Assembly: GCA_947626495.1 (NCBI GenBank)
Contig: CANQSJ010000001.1
Location: forward strand, 62,001-126,000
DNA length: 64,000 nt
DNA from: an uncultured Oscillospiraceae bacterium
Lineage (GTDB): Bacteria; Bacillota; Clostridia; Oscillospirales; Oscillospiraceae
Reading direction: 5' to 3'
The notes below the pieces were generated by a model. The model worked only from the letters and a program-made list of their open reading frames with translations, did not search any database and had not been told where the DNA came from. The position numbers and the translations under genes were made by a program. Shown here in pieces: positions 27,405 to 37,027 of this stretch. Each line of letters begins with the position of its first letter. The first letter of the stretch is position 1.

Positions 27405-28489
27405 AAAAGAGATTCCATTGGGGCTATCTGGGCAGCCTTTGCGCCAGCGTGCTGCTGGCCTTCGCCATCGGCGCGGTGATCCTGGCCATCGCCGGATTCA
27501 GCCCCCTCAAGGCCTACGCCGCCATGGTGGACGGGGCCTTCTCCAACGCCCGGCACATCGGCGACTGGCTGGAGTACGCCATGGTGCTGTGTCTGACGGG
27601 TCTGGCCTGCGTACTGGGCTCCCGGGTGGGCATCTTCAACGTGGGCGGCGAGGGCCAGCTGCTGCTGGGCGCGGTGGTGGGCTGCCAGGTGGGCGTGTGG
27701 CTCGCGGGCCGGTCCGCCTGGATCGTGCTGCCCGCCGCCGCCCTGGCCGCCATGGCCACCGGCGGACTGTACGCCCTCATCCCCGGCTGGCTGAAGGTAA
27801 AGGTGAAGGTCAACGAGGTCATCACCACCATCATGCTCAACACCATCGCCGCGAGCCTGTGCCAATACCTGGCCAAGGGCCCGTGGAAGAATCCCAACAA
27901 GAACATGGTGGCCGCCACGGCCCAGCTGGACAGCCGGTACTGGCTCTCCAAGCTCATCCCCGGCTCCAACCTGTCCACCGCCATCCTGGCCGCCGTGGTC
28001 ATCACCTTCCTGACCTGGTACGTCATGGAGAAGACCTCCACCGGCTACGAGATGAAGCTCACCGGCCAGAACCCCCGCTTCGCCTTCTTCTCCGGCATCA
28101 AGACGGACCGCATCGTCATCGTCTGCATGGTGATCTCCGGCGCTATGTGCGGGCTGGTGGGCATGTTCCGGGTCTACGGCGCGGAGCACCTTTACCGCAG
28201 CAGCATCAGCAACCAATACTACTTCGAGGGCCTGACCGTGGCCATGATCGCCGGATACCAGCCGGTGACGGTGATCTTTCTCTCGTTCTTCTTCGCCATA
28301 TTGAAGATCGGCGCCCAGGGCATGGAGCTCACCGCCGGGGTGCCCAACCAGATCTATCTCATCATCCAGACGGTGATCATCTTCTTCATGGCAGCGGAGA
28401 GCGGCGTGTTCGCCTCCCTGCGGGCCAGCTCCCAACGGAAAAAGGCCCGGGCGGACATCCGCCGGAAGGAGGGTCGGGACCATGCTTGA
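27401..28489 (+). CDS. ABC transporter permease (nucleoside importer)
   Basis: LGSRVGIFNVGGEGQLLLGAVVG, typical of branched-chain/BMP-type permeases; overlaps neighbours. Confidence 0.92.
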   Translation: MKKRFHWGYLGSLCASVLLAFAIGAVILAIAGFSPLKAYAAMVDGAFSNARHIGDWLEYAMVLCLTGLACVLGSRVGIFNVGGEGQLLLGAVVGCQVGVWLAGRSAWIVLPAAALAAMATGGLYALIPGWLKVKVKVNEVITTIMLNTIAASLCQYLAKGPWKNPNKNMVAATAQLDSRYWLSKLIPGSNLSTAILAAVVITFLTWYVMEKTSTGYEMKLTGQNPRFAFFSGIKTDRIVIVCMVISGAMCGLVGMFRVYGAEHLYRSSISNQYYFEGLTVAMIAGYQPVTVIFLSFFFAILKIGAQGMELTAGVPNQIYLIIQTVIIFFMAAESGVFASLRASSQRKKARADIRRKEGRDHA

Positions 28490-29420
28490 GGACATCCTCT
28501 CCAGCGTCTTCTCCCCCGGCACCTTCAACCAGATGCTCCGCTCCGCCACGCCGGTGGCCCTGGCGGCCCTGGGCGGCGCCATGACCGAGCACGCCGGCAT
28601 CATGAACATCGGCATGGACGGCATGATCCTCATGGGCGCCTTCTTCGGCGTGCTGGGCAGCTATCTGTTCGGCTCCGCCGCCGCGGGGGTGGCGCTGGTG
28701 CTGGCCATGGGCGTGGTGGTGGGCCTGTTTTTCGCCCTGTTCACGGTGAAGTTCCGCTCCGACGAGTTCATCATCGGCACGGCGCTGAACACCTTCGCCC
28801 TGGGCCTGACCAGTTTCCTCAGCCGCTCCATTTTCGGCACCGCCGGCACCAAGGGCAACCCCGCCCTGCCGGTGGTCCACATCCCCGGTCTGGACAGCAT
28901 TCCGTTTCTGGGCCAGGTGCTCAACGACAACTCCCTGTTCATTTACCTGACCTGGGCGCTGGTGCTCGTCATGTGGCTGTTCGTGTACAGGACCCCCTAC
29001 GGGTTCTGGCTGCGGGCCAGCGGCGAAAAGCCCGAGACCCTGCGCACCGCGGGCATCGCCCCGGAGCGGATGAAGTGGCTGGCCAGCATCCTGTGCGGGA
29101 TCCTCTGCGGTCTGGCGGGGGCCCACCTGTCCCTGGGCCAGCTGCAGGGCACCTTCGCCGAGGACATGGCCAACTCCCGGGGCTACATCGCCTTCGCCTG
29201 CGTCATCTTCAGCAAGGCCAACCCCGCCGTGGCCTACGGCGCGGCGCTGATGTTCGGCTTCTTCGACGCCATCGGCCTGCGCCTGCAGGACTACGTCAGC
29301 TCCGACCTGACCAGCACCATCCCCTACGTCATCACCATCGTCATGATGGTGTACGTGGTGGTCCGCTCCCAGCGCCGCAAGCGCCGGGCAGGCAGGCGGC
29401 TGTCCCCGCGCCAGGGGTAA
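28482..29420 (+). CDS. ABC transporter permease (nucleoside importer)
   Basis: TPVALAALGGAMTEHAGIMNIGMDGMILMGAFFG. Confidence 0.92.
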   Translation: MLEDILSSVFSPGTFNQMLRSATPVALAALGGAMTEHAGIMNIGMDGMILMGAFFGVLGSYLFGSAAAGVALVLAMGVVVGLFFALFTVKFRSDEFIIGTALNTFALGLTSFLSRSIFGTAGTKGNPALPVVHIPGLDSIPFLGQVLNDNSLFIYLTWALVLVMWLFVYRTPYGFWLRASGEKPETLRTAGIAPERMKWLASILCGILCGLAGAHLSLGQLQGTFAEDMANSRGYIAFACVIFSKANPAVAYGAALMFGFFDAIGLRLQDYVSSDLTSTIPYVITIVMMVYVVVRSQRRKRRAGRRLSPRQG

Positions 29421-29434
29421 GACGCCCATAGGAA

Positions 29435-29465
29435 AAAGCCTGTGTCCAAATCGGACACAGGCTTT
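29435..29465. terminator. Bidirectional terminator
   Basis: AAAGCCTGTGTCC-AAATC-GGACACAGGCTTT between convergent genes. Confidence 0.85.
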
Positions 29466-29482
29466 CTGCTGTCGTTTTGTCC

Positions 29483-30004
29483 TTACAGGACCTTCACCTG
29501 GCACATTTTCATGGTCTCCAGAGCCGCGGCGTGGCTTTCCGGCGTCACCCCGGCGCAGGCGTCCGCAATCACGGACACCGGCGTCTCCGGCAAAAACGCC
29601 TTCACCAGCAGGGCGTTGGACACCACGCAGATGTCCGTGCACAGCCCCACCAGCGTCACGTCCAGCTCCTCCTTCGCCGCCATGGCCTTGAGCTTCTCCG
29701 CCAGGACAACGGACCCAAAGGTGGGCTTGTCGATGATCTGGGCGTCCCCCAGCGCGGCGGCGATCTTCCCATCCAGCTGCCAGCCGGCGGTGCCCTTTAC
29801 GCAGTGGACCACGGGCAGATTGCGCCCCTCCTGGGTGTCCAGATAGTTTTCCGGGTGGGTGTCCCGGGTGGCGATGACGTTCTCCCGGGGGTATTTTTCG
29901 ATCTCCTCCGCCACTCTGTCCACGATGGCGACGGCCTCGGCGGTGCCCAGGGCGCCGTCGATAAAATCCTTCTGCATGTCGATGACCAGCAATATCTTTC
30001 GCAT
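29483..30004 (-). CDS. Cysteine hydrolase, isochorismatase/nicotinamidase family
   Basis: LLVIDMQKDFIDGALG, VTLVGLCTDICVVSNALL. Confidence 0.9.
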   Translation of the reverse strand: MRKILLVIDMQKDFIDGALGTAEAVAIVDRVAEEIEKYPRENVIATRDTHPENYLDTQEGRNLPVVHCVKGTAGWQLDGKIAAALGDAQIIDKPTFGSVVLAEKLKAMAAKEELDVTLVGLCTDICVVSNALLVKAFLPETPVSVIADACAGVTPESHAAALETMKMCQVKVL

Positions 30005-30061
30005 ATCCGATCCCTCCCGCCGCCATTGTACCCTCCGGGCAGGCGGTTGTCAATCGCCCTC

Positions 30062-30090
30062 TTGCAATCCGGAGGCAAAGGCTATATAAT
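30062..30090 (+). promoter_or_regulatory. Predicted promoter (TTGCAA-17-TATAAT)
   Basis: -35 30062-30067, -10 30085-30090. Confidence 0.75.
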
Positions 30091-30134
30091 GTAACAGCTT
30101 AAATGCGCAAATCATGAAAGAGAAAGGCGACCCG

Positions 30135-31325
30135 ATGAATTTCCTCTTCATCTCCCCCAACTTCCCCGAGGCATACTGGCACTTCTGCGCCTGCCTGGCG
30201 GGCAACGGCGTGACCGTGCTGGGCGTGGGCGACTGCCCCTACGACGACCTGCGGCCGGAGCTGCGGCAGGCCCTCACCGAGTACTACAAAGTGGACACCC
30301 TCGCCGACTACGGCCAGGTGTTCCGGGCGGCGGCCTACTTCTCCTTCAAGTACGGCAAGCTGGACTGGATCGAGTCCAACAACGAGTTCTGGCTGGAGCA
30401 GGACGCCCAGCTGCGCACCGACTTTAACGTGACCACCGGGCTGAAGGCCCACGAGATCTGGAAGTACAAGAGCAAGTCCGCCATGAAGGATTTCTATAAA
30501 AAGGCGGGCGTGCCCGCGGCCCGGTGCCTGCCGGTGACGGACGAGGCCGCCGCCCTGGACTTCATCGCCCAGGTGGGCTACCCGGTGATCGTCAAGCCGG
30601 ACAGCGGCGTCGGCGCCACCGCCACCTACAAGCTGAAAAACGACGCGGACACCGCCGCCTTCTTCGCCGAAAAACCGGACGTGCCCTATCTGATGGAGGA
30701 GTTCGTCCCCGGCGAGGTCACCACCTATGACGGCGTGTGCAACTCCAAGGGCGAGGTCCTCTTCGCCGCCAGCCACATCAGCCCCACCTCCATCATGGAC
30801 ATGGTGAACGAGCACCGGCCTTGTTCGTATTATGTAAACCGCACCATTCCCCCCGAGGTGGAGGCGGCGGGCCGGGCCACCCTGGCGGCCTTCGGCGCGT
30901 CCCGGCGGTTCTTCCATCTGGAGTTCTTCCGCCTGACCGCGGACAAGGCGGGTCTGGGCAAAAAGGGCGACATTGTGGCCCTGGAGGTGAACATGCGGCC
31001 GGCCGGCGGCTTCACCCCGGACATGCTCAACTTCAGCCAGAGCGCGGACGTATACCAGATCTGGGCGGACATGGTGGCCTTCGACGAGTGCCGCCACACC
31101 TACGACGGGCCCAAGAGCTACTGCGTCTATGCCGGCCGGCGGGATGAGTGCGACTATGTGCTCACGCTGGACGAGCTGCAGGAGAAATACGCCGCCAACG
31201 CACGGCTGTTCACCCGCATGCCCGACGCCCTCAGCGGCGCCATGGGCAACCAGGTGGGCATCTGCTGCTTCAACACCAAGAAGGAAGTGAACGAGTATCT
31301 CCGCACCGCCTTCAAGGAGAAATGA
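30135..31325 (+). CDS. ATP-grasp domain protein (carboxylate-amine ligase-like)
   Basis: GYPVIVKPDSGVGATATYKL, YLMEEFVPGEVTTYDG, FFHLEFF...VALEVNMRPAGGFTPDM. Alternative start at 30114. Confidence 0.87.
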   Translation: MNFLFISPNFPEAYWHFCACLAGNGVTVLGVGDCPYDDLRPELRQALTEYYKVDTLADYGQVFRAAAYFSFKYGKLDWIESNNEFWLEQDAQLRTDFNVTTGLKAHEIWKYKSKSAMKDFYKKAGVPAARCLPVTDEAAALDFIAQVGYPVIVKPDSGVGATATYKLKNDADTAAFFAEKPDVPYLMEEFVPGEVTTYDGVCNSKGEVLFAASHISPTSIMDMVNEHRPCSYYVNRTIPPEVEAAGRATLAAFGASRRFFHLEFFRLTADKAGLGKKGDIVALEVNMRPAGGFTPDMLNFSQSADVYQIWADMVAFDECRHTYDGPKSYCVYAGRRDECDYVLTLDELQEKYAANARLFTRMPDALSGAMGNQVGICCFNTKKEVNEYLRTAFKEK

Positions 31326-31337
31326 CCTTCTTCAAGC

Positions 31338-31376
31338 AAAAAGCCTCCGGCAGCGACCGCTGCCGGAGGTTTTTTA
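31338..31376. terminator. Bidirectional terminator
   Basis: AAAAAGCCTCCGGCAGCGACCGCTGCCGGAGGTTTTTT. Confidence 0.85.
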
Positions 31377-31393
31377 TTCCGTTATTCGGCGTC

Positions 31394-32311
31394 TCAGCCG
31401 ATCATCTTGGCCACCTCGGCGGCCAGGTCGTCCTGACGCTTCTCAATGCCCTCGCCCTTCTCAAAGCGGATATAGCCCTTCACGGCGATGGGAGCGCCCA
31501 CTTCCTTGGCGACGGCGGCCACATGGGCGGCCACGTCCTCGCCCTCGCCCTTGACGTAGGCCTGCTGAAGCAGGCAGATCTCCTTGTAGTACTTCTCGAT
31601 GCCGCCCATAACGATCTTCTCGATGATCTGCTGGGGCTTCTTGGCATTCTTCGGGTCCTGCATGGCCTGGGCCAGACGGACTTCCTTCTCGTGGGCGATG
31701 AAGGCGTCGTCCACCAGGGACTTATCCAGGTACTGGGGCCGCATGGCGCAGATCTGCATGGCCACGTCCTTGCCCAACTCCACCACCGCGTCGGCGGTGG
31801 AGGCGGTATCCAGCGTCACCAGCACGCCCACCTTGCCGTTCATGTGCACGTAGGGCACGCTCAGGCCCTCAGCCACACGGGCGAAGCGGCGGATCTGCAT
31901 GTTCTCCCGCAGGGACAAGAACACCTCGTTCTTGGCGTCGGCCACGGTGGTCTTTCCGTCCACCCAGGGGCAGGCCTGCAGGGCCTCCACGTCGGCGGGA
32001 TTCTCCTTGGCGATGACCTTGGCCAGGTCCTTCACAAAGCCGGTGAACAGCTCGTTGCTGGCGACGAAGTCGCTCTCGCAGTTGACCTCGACCACCACGC
32101 CCACGCCGTCGATGACAGCGGCGTAAGCCATGCCCTCCGCGGCGATGCGGCTGGCCTTCTTGCCGGCGCTGGCAAGGCCCTTTTCACGCAGATAGTCGAC
32201 GGCCTTGTCCATATCGCCGTCGCAGGCCACCAGGGCCTTCTTGCAGTCCATCAGTCCCGCGCCGGTGCTCTGGCGCAGGTCGTTGACCATTTTCGCGGTA
32301 ACAGCAGCCAT
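31394..32311 (-). CDS. tsf: Elongation factor Ts
   Basis: VNDLRQSTGAGLMDCKKALVACDGDMDKAVDYLREKG. Confidence 0.97.
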   Translation of the reverse strand: MAAVTAKMVNDLRQSTGAGLMDCKKALVACDGDMDKAVDYLREKGLASAGKKASRIAAEGMAYAAVIDGVGVVVEVNCESDFVASNELFTGFVKDLAKVIAKENPADVEALQACPWVDGKTTVADAKNEVFLSLRENMQIRRFARVAEGLSVPYVHMNGKVGVLVTLDTASTADAVVELGKDVAMQICAMRPQYLDKSLVDDAFIAHEKEVRLAQAMQDPKNAKKPQQIIEKIVMGGIEKYYKEICLLQQAYVKGEGEDVAAHVAAVAKEVGAPIAVKGYIRFEKGEGIEKRQDDLAAEVAKMIG

Positions 32312-33048
32312 TATTCCTCTTCCTCCTTAGCAATCTCTTCCTCAGCGGCGGGAGCCTCGGCGTCGACGCCCTGGCGGCCCTCCTGCACGGCGTTGGCCAT
32401 GGCGTTGGAGATCAGCCGGATGGCGCGGATGGCGTCGTCGTTGCCGGGGATCACGTAGTCGATCTCATCGGGGTCGCAGTTGGTGTCCACGATGGCCACG
32501 ATGGGGATGTGCAGCTTGCGAGCCTCGGCGATGGCGTTGTGCTCCTTGCGGGGGTCGATGACGAACAGCGCGCCGGGCAGCTTCTTCATGTCCTTCACGC
32601 CGCCCAGGTACTTCTCCAGCTTGGCCTGCTCGCCCATGAGCTTCATGACTTCCTTCTTGGGCAGCATATCGAAGGTGCCGTCCTCGGCCATGCGCTTGAG
32701 CTGGTTGAGACGGTCCACGCGGGTGCGCATGGTCTTGAAGTTGGTGAGCATGCCGCCCAGCCAGCGGGCGTTCACGTAGTACTGGCCCACCCGGCTGGCC
32801 TCCTCGGCCACCGCGTCATGGGCCTGCTTCTTGGTGCCCACGAACAGGATGGACTGGCCGCTCTCCGCCAGGGAGCGCACGAAGGCGTAAGCCTCCTCCA
32901 GCTTCTTGGCCGTCTTCTGCAGGTCGATGATATAGATGCCGTTGCGCTCCAGATAGATATACTCCGCCATCTTGGGGTTCCAGCGGCGGGTCTGGTGACC
33001 GAAGTGGACGCCAGCCTCCAGGAGCTGCTTCATTGTTACTACTGCCAT
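32311..33048 (-). CDS. rpsB: 30S ribosomal protein S2
   Basis: [41 protein letters not shown]. Confidence 0.98.
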   Translation of the reverse strand: MAVVTMKQLLEAGVHFGHQTRRWNPKMAEYIYLERNGIYIIDLQKTAKKLEEAYAFVRSLAESGQSILFVGTKKQAHDAVAEEASRVGQYYVNARWLGGMLTNFKTMRTRVDRLNQLKRMAEDGTFDMLPKKEVMKLMGEQAKLEKYLGGVKDMKKLPGALFVIDPRKEHNAIAEARKLHIPIVAIVDTNCDPDEIDYVIPGNDDAIRAIRLISNAMANAVQEGRQGVDAEAPAAEEEIAKEEEE

Positions 33049-33164
33049 TACGTTTGTTCCTCCTTATTTATTCAGTTTTTACCCTCCGGACGCCTCACCC
33101 TTGCGGCCACCCTTCCGGGACCCGGCCGTGCGTCAGCATCCGTGCGTAATAGGCAAGCTTGATT

Positions 33165-33193
33165 ATTATAGCAGAGCAGCGCGTCTAATTCAA
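33165..33193 (-). promoter_or_regulatory. Predicted rpsB promoter (TTGAAT-17-TATAAT)
   Basis: rc -35 33188-33193, -10 33165-33170; about 110-nt leader to rpsB. Confidence 0.65.
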
Positions 33194-33205
33194 GGCTTTT
33201 TTCGC

Positions 33206-33484
33206 TTAAAACCACGGTTTTTTCGGTCTTTTGCACCGGCTTATCCCGTGGTCGGACTCCACCAGGATGATGTCCTCTCCGATGCGGCTGATACACTCCC
33301 AGGGCAGCACATAGTCGTCCTCCCGCCCCAGAAACCCCAGATACTTCGCCTTCCCCGGCACGATCAGCGCCGTGATGCGCCCCTCCGGGGACTGGAACTG
33401 GGCGTCGCACACGTACCCCAGGCGGCTGCCCGTGCGCACGTTGATGACCTCTTTGTAGCGAAACTCCGAAAACCGGCTCAGCAT
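33206..33484 (-). CDS. YlmC/YmxH family PRC-barrel protein
   Basis: LSRFSEFRYKEVINVRTGSRLGYVCDAQF...EGRITALIVPG. Confidence 0.85.
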   Translation of the reverse strand: MLSRFSEFRYKEVINVRTGSRLGYVCDAQFQSPEGRITALIVPGKAKYLGFLGREDDYVLPWECISRIGEDIILVESDHGISRCKRPKKPWF

Positions 33485-33575
33485 AGCGATCCCTCCCGTA
33501 AACGATATGCGGCAGCTGTCGAAACGATGCGACAATTTACAAATTTCGCGGCAGGGTGTATGATTTTATCAGGGG

Positions 33576-34214
33576 GTGACAGATATGCCGAACGACAGGG
33601 AATACTGGGAGCGGTGCTGGAAGCGGGATCGGGACAGGGACTTTTTCGCCTGCGCCAAGCCCTATTTCCGTCTGTCCAGCCCGGAGATCGAGTTTTTCCG
33701 ACAGCGTGCTGTCCGCACCGTGTGCGACGCCGGGTGCGGCTTTGGCGCGTATTGCCTGGCCCTGGCCTCCAACGGCTTTTCCGTGACGGCCTTCGACCTT
33801 TCCGAAACGGCGGTGGAGATCACCGGGCGGGTCCTGGAGCATTACGGCCTCCGGCTGGCCGGGCACAGGACTGCCAGCGTTCTGGACACCGGTTATCCCG
33901 ACGGGGCTTTCGACGCTGTGGTCTGCTTTTCCGTGCTGGACCACATGACGGTCCCGGACGCCCGAAGCGCCCTCCGGGAGCTATCGCGCATCACCCGGCC
34001 CGGCGGGCTGCTCCTGCTGGCCCTCGACACGCCGGACGGGGACGGTCTGTCCACGGAGCACGACCTTCTGCCGGACGGCAGCATCCGGTACGCCGACGGC
34101 GGGATCTCTCACCCCTACGACGCCCGGTCAGCGGAGAGGCTGCTCACAGGCCGGCGCATCGTGCACCGTGGGACGGGACCCAAGGGGGAGAATGTTTTTA
34201 TTGTGGAAAAATAA
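33576..34214 (+). CDS. Class I SAM-dependent methyltransferase
   Basis: VCDAGCGFGAYCLALASNGFSVTAFDLSETAVEI; FDAVVCFSVLDHM. TTTACA-17-TATGAT promoter upstream. Confidence 0.88.
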   Translation: MTDMPNDREYWERCWKRDRDRDFFACAKPYFRLSSPEIEFFRQRAVRTVCDAGCGFGAYCLALASNGFSVTAFDLSETAVEITGRVLEHYGLRLAGHRTASVLDTGYPDGAFDAVVCFSVLDHMTVPDARSALRELSRITRPGGLLLLALDTPDGDGLSTEHDLLPDGSIRYADGGISHPYDARSAERLLTGRRIVHRGTGPKGENVFIVEK

Positions 34215-34245
34215 AGCTATCGCCGGAGGCGATACCACTTGGAAC

Positions 34246-34365
34246 GGCCCCCTTGTGCAAAGGGGGCTGGCACGGCGCAGCCGTGACTGAGGGATTGTTC
34301 CCCCTGATACGACAACCCCTCCGGCCGCCGTTGGCGGCCACCTCCCCTTGCACAGGGGAGGCTTT
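34246..34365 (-). repeat. MITE-like dispersed repeat, copy 2 (inverted relative to copy 1)
   Basis: GGCCCCCTTGTGCAAAGGGGGCTGG...GACTGAGGGATTGT...ACAACCCCTCC...CCACCTCCCCTTGCACAGGGGAGGCTTT. Confidence 0.9.
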
Positions 34366-34456
34366 TTCTTTCTATTTTTTATCGAAATTCAGTAAATTTT
34401 TATTGACAATCGGTAATATCCGTGCTATTCTGGGCCACACAAGGAGGTGACCCATC

Positions 34457-34936
34457 TTGAAACAGAAAGAACTTTCCATCCTACTTCGCGTGGTGGTGAT
34501 CCTGTGCTGGTGCGGCTGCGCGCTGGTGGGCGGGCTGATCGTGCCCGCCATGGCCTGGGAGACGGCCGCGATGAACCCGGACCTGGCCTATCTGAAATGG
34601 CCGTGCCTCATCTTCTTCTGGTGCGCCCTGGCGGTGGTGGTGGCCGCGCTAGTCTGCGCCTATCAGATCTTCGCGGACATCGGCCGGGACCGCAGCTTTA
34701 CCGCGAAAAACGCCCGCCGCCTGCGGCTCATCAGCCACCTGGCCCTGGGCGACACGGTGGCATGGCTGGTCGGCACCGTGGCGCTGGCCATGCTGGCGCC
34801 CATGCACCCCATGTTCCTGTTCGGGATGCTGGCGGTGCTGGTGGTAGGTGCGGCCTTCACCGTGGCGGCCTCCGCTCTGAGCCATCTCACCCTGAAGGCC
34901 GCCGCGCTCCAGGACGAGAACGACCTGACCATCTGA
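34457..34936 (+). CDS. DUF2975-like membrane protein (TTG start)
   Basis: Perfect RBS AAGGAGGTGA six nt before TTG; four TM helices; followed by a small XRE regulator. TTGACA-17-TATTCT promoter at 34403-34431. Confidence 0.85.
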   Translation: MKQKELSILLRVVVILCWCGCALVGGLIVPAMAWETAAMNPDLAYLKWPCLIFFWCALAVVVAALVCAYQIFADIGRDRSFTAKNARRLRLISHLALGDTVAWLVGTVALAMLAPMHPMFLFGMLAVLVVGAAFTVAASALSHLTLKAAALQDENDLTI

Positions 34937-34946
34937 GGGCAATGTT

Positions 34947-35162
34947 ATGATTTATGTTAACCTTGATGTGATGCTGGCCAAGCGGCATATATCCCTGACC
35001 CAGCTGTCGGAGCGCATCGGTCTGACCATTGCGAACCTGTCGGTCCTCAAGACGGGAAAGGCCAAGGCCGTGCGGTTTTCCACCCTGGACGCCATCTGCC
35101 GGGCCCTGGACTGCCAGCCGGGGGACATCCTGGAGTTCCGGGAAGAAGAAGCCAATGGATGA
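34947..35162 (+). CDS. Small XRE-family HTH regulator (YozG/Cro-CI-like)
   Basis: MIYVNLDVMLAKRHISLTQLSERIGLTIANLSVLKTGKAKAVRFSTLDAICRALDCQPGDILEF. Confidence 0.92.
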   Translation: MIYVNLDVMLAKRHISLTQLSERIGLTIANLSVLKTGKAKAVRFSTLDAICRALDCQPGDILEFREEEANG

Positions 35163-36930
35163 GAAAAAGAATAATGATATTATGGAAACTGCCTCTCCGC
35201 CCTCTCCCCCGCCTCTGACCTGGCGGGACGCCGCCGCGCCGGCGCTGGCGTTGGGCCTGGCATGGCTTTTCTGGGCCAGCTTTGGCCTGGAGAACCTGTC
35301 TCTCCCCCACCTGGGGGTGCTGGCGCTGGTGGGCGCCCACTTCGCCGCGGTGTTCGTCATGCTGGGCAGGCGGGCCCATATAAACGCCGGGAGTCTCTTC
35401 TGCACGGCGGCGGCCCTGGTCCTGGGGACGAGCTGCGCCCTGTACGATTCCGCCCCGTTTCTCCTGATGAACTGCTTCGTGATCCTGTTCGTCGCCGCCA
35501 TGGCCACCTTCGCCCTGTCGGGCCACCTGGAGCTGGGCCGGACCCGGTCCCTGGGGGACGCCGTGGGTCTGAGCTTTATCGCCCTCTTCTCCCGCGTCGA
35601 CCGCCCCTTCCGGGCCCTGGGACAGCTTCGCCGGCAAAAGGGCGCCGCCGCCCTGGGCCGGGGCGCGCTGGCGGTGGTCATCGCGGTGCCGGTACTGGCG
35701 GCGGTGCTGTGGCTTTTGTCCTCCGCCGACGCGGTGTTTGGAAGCCTTCTCGCCCCCTTCCGGGTGAATCTGGTGCCGGAACGGGCCTTTGGGAGCATCC
35801 TGCGGACGGTGCTGGCGGCGCTGTTCATCGCCTCCGCCCTGTGTTTCATCCGGGAAGAGCCGCTCCATCGGGCGGAAAAACCCGCCGGGGAGCGCCACGC
35901 CGCCACTTTTCTGCCTGTGGCGCTGCTGCTGGACATCGTCTACCTGGTCTTTTGCACCATCCAGTTCAAATACCTCTTCGGCGGCGCGCAGACCGCCGCC
36001 ATGGCCGGCGGCTGGGCGGAATACGCCCGGTCGGGATTTTTCCAACTGGTGGCGGTGGCGGCCATCGACCTGGGTCTGGTCCTCCTGGGCGCGGACGCCG
36101 GCCGCTTCGCCGCCCGGGGCGGAAAGCTGCTGCGGTCGGCCTTCGCCCTGCTGCTGGCCCTGACAGCGGTGATCCTGGTGTCCGCCTTCTGGCGGATGCG
36201 CCTTTATATCACCGCCTTCGGCATGAGCGTGCTGCGGCTGCTGACGCTGTGGGCCATGGCGGTGATCGCCGCAGGCATCCTGGCGGCGGGATGGAAGCTG
36301 ATCCGGCCGGTCTTCCGGGCCGTCCCGGTGGCCGCCGCCTTCGCCCTGGCGCTGTGGTGCTGCATGAACCTGGCGGGGCCCGGACGGATGATCGCCCGGT
36401 ACAACGTAGACCATTATCTCTCCGGCCAGCTCCCGGAGGTGGACACCTATTATCTCTATGAGCTGGGCTGTGACGCCCGCCCCGCGGCGGAGAAGCTGGT
36501 GGAAGCGGGCGAACTGAGCGGCGACGCGCTGCTGGACTGGCAGACCGGCGGTGGGCGCACATGGGCCCAGCAGAGCCTGAGCGCCTGGCAGGCCGACCGG
36601 AGCGTGCGCCCCGCCGCGCCCATCCAATTCGAGACCGGCGAGACAGCCGGCTATAAGACCATCCTGTGGGAGGGCCGGACCTACGCCCCCTACGGGACGC
36701 TGAGCGAGGGCCGCATCGCCCTGGGGGCAAGACTGGGGCACCTGCGGGAGGATGCGGACATCATGGTCTACGCCGTAGGGAGCGCCGACACGGCCCTTTG
36801 GCTGGCGGAGTATACGAACGAGGGATGGATGGGCGATCCGCCCATGGTCTACCGGGCCCTGGACACGCCGGACGACGCGCCCGTCCCCGAGGGCGTGGAC
36901 AGTCTGGGATATGACATCTGGCAAAATTGA
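35155..36930 (+). CDS. DUF4153/DUF4173-type membrane protein
   Basis: About 590 aa with many TM helices then a soluble C-terminal part; start overlaps the XRE gene by 8 bp. Confidence 0.75.
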   Translation: MDEKKNNDIMETASPPSPPPLTWRDAAAPALALGLAWLFWASFGLENLSLPHLGVLALVGAHFAAVFVMLGRRAHINAGSLFCTAAALVLGTSCALYDSAPFLLMNCFVILFVAAMATFALSGHLELGRTRSLGDAVGLSFIALFSRVDRPFRALGQLRRQKGAAALGRGALAVVIAVPVLAAVLWLLSSADAVFGSLLAPFRVNLVPERAFGSILRTVLAALFIASALCFIREEPLHRAEKPAGERHAATFLPVALLLDIVYLVFCTIQFKYLFGGAQTAAMAGGWAEYARSGFFQLVAVAAIDLGLVLLGADAGRFAARGGKLLRSAFALLLALTAVILVSAFWRMRLYITAFGMSVLRLLTLWAMAVIAAGILAAGWKLIRPVFRAVPVAAAFALALWCCMNLAGPGRMIARYNVDHYLSGQLPEVDTYYLYELGCDARPAAEKLVEAGELSGDALLDWQTGGGRTWAQQSLSAWQADRSVRPAAPIQFETGETAGYKTILWEGRTYAPYGTLSEGRIALGARLGHLREDADIMVYAVGSADTALWLAEYTNEGWMGDPPMVYRALDTPDDAPVPEGVDSLGYDIWQN

Positions 36931-36932
36931 AC

Positions 36933-36967
36933 GCGCCGCCCGGCTTTCGCCGGGCGGCGCGATTTTC
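36933..36967 (+). terminator. Rho-independent terminator
   Basis: GCGCCGCCCGGC-TTTC-GCCGGGCGGCGC followed by GATTTT. Confidence 0.75.
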
Positions 36968-36972
36968 CCTGC

Positions 36973-37001
36973 TTGCAAAACGCATCAAAGTGCGTCATAA
37001 T
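36973..37001 (+). promoter_or_regulatory. Predicted promoter (TTGCAA-17-CATAAT)
   Basis: -35 36973-36978, -10 36996-37001. Confidence 0.65.
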
Positions 37002-37027
37002 AGGCGGCGGGAAAGGAGGCGCGCGCC

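Noticed and set aside
28386-30053. 555-aa minus-strand ORF
   Set aside because: Antisense to the nucleoside permease and frame-shifted over the cysteine hydrolase; compositional artefact.
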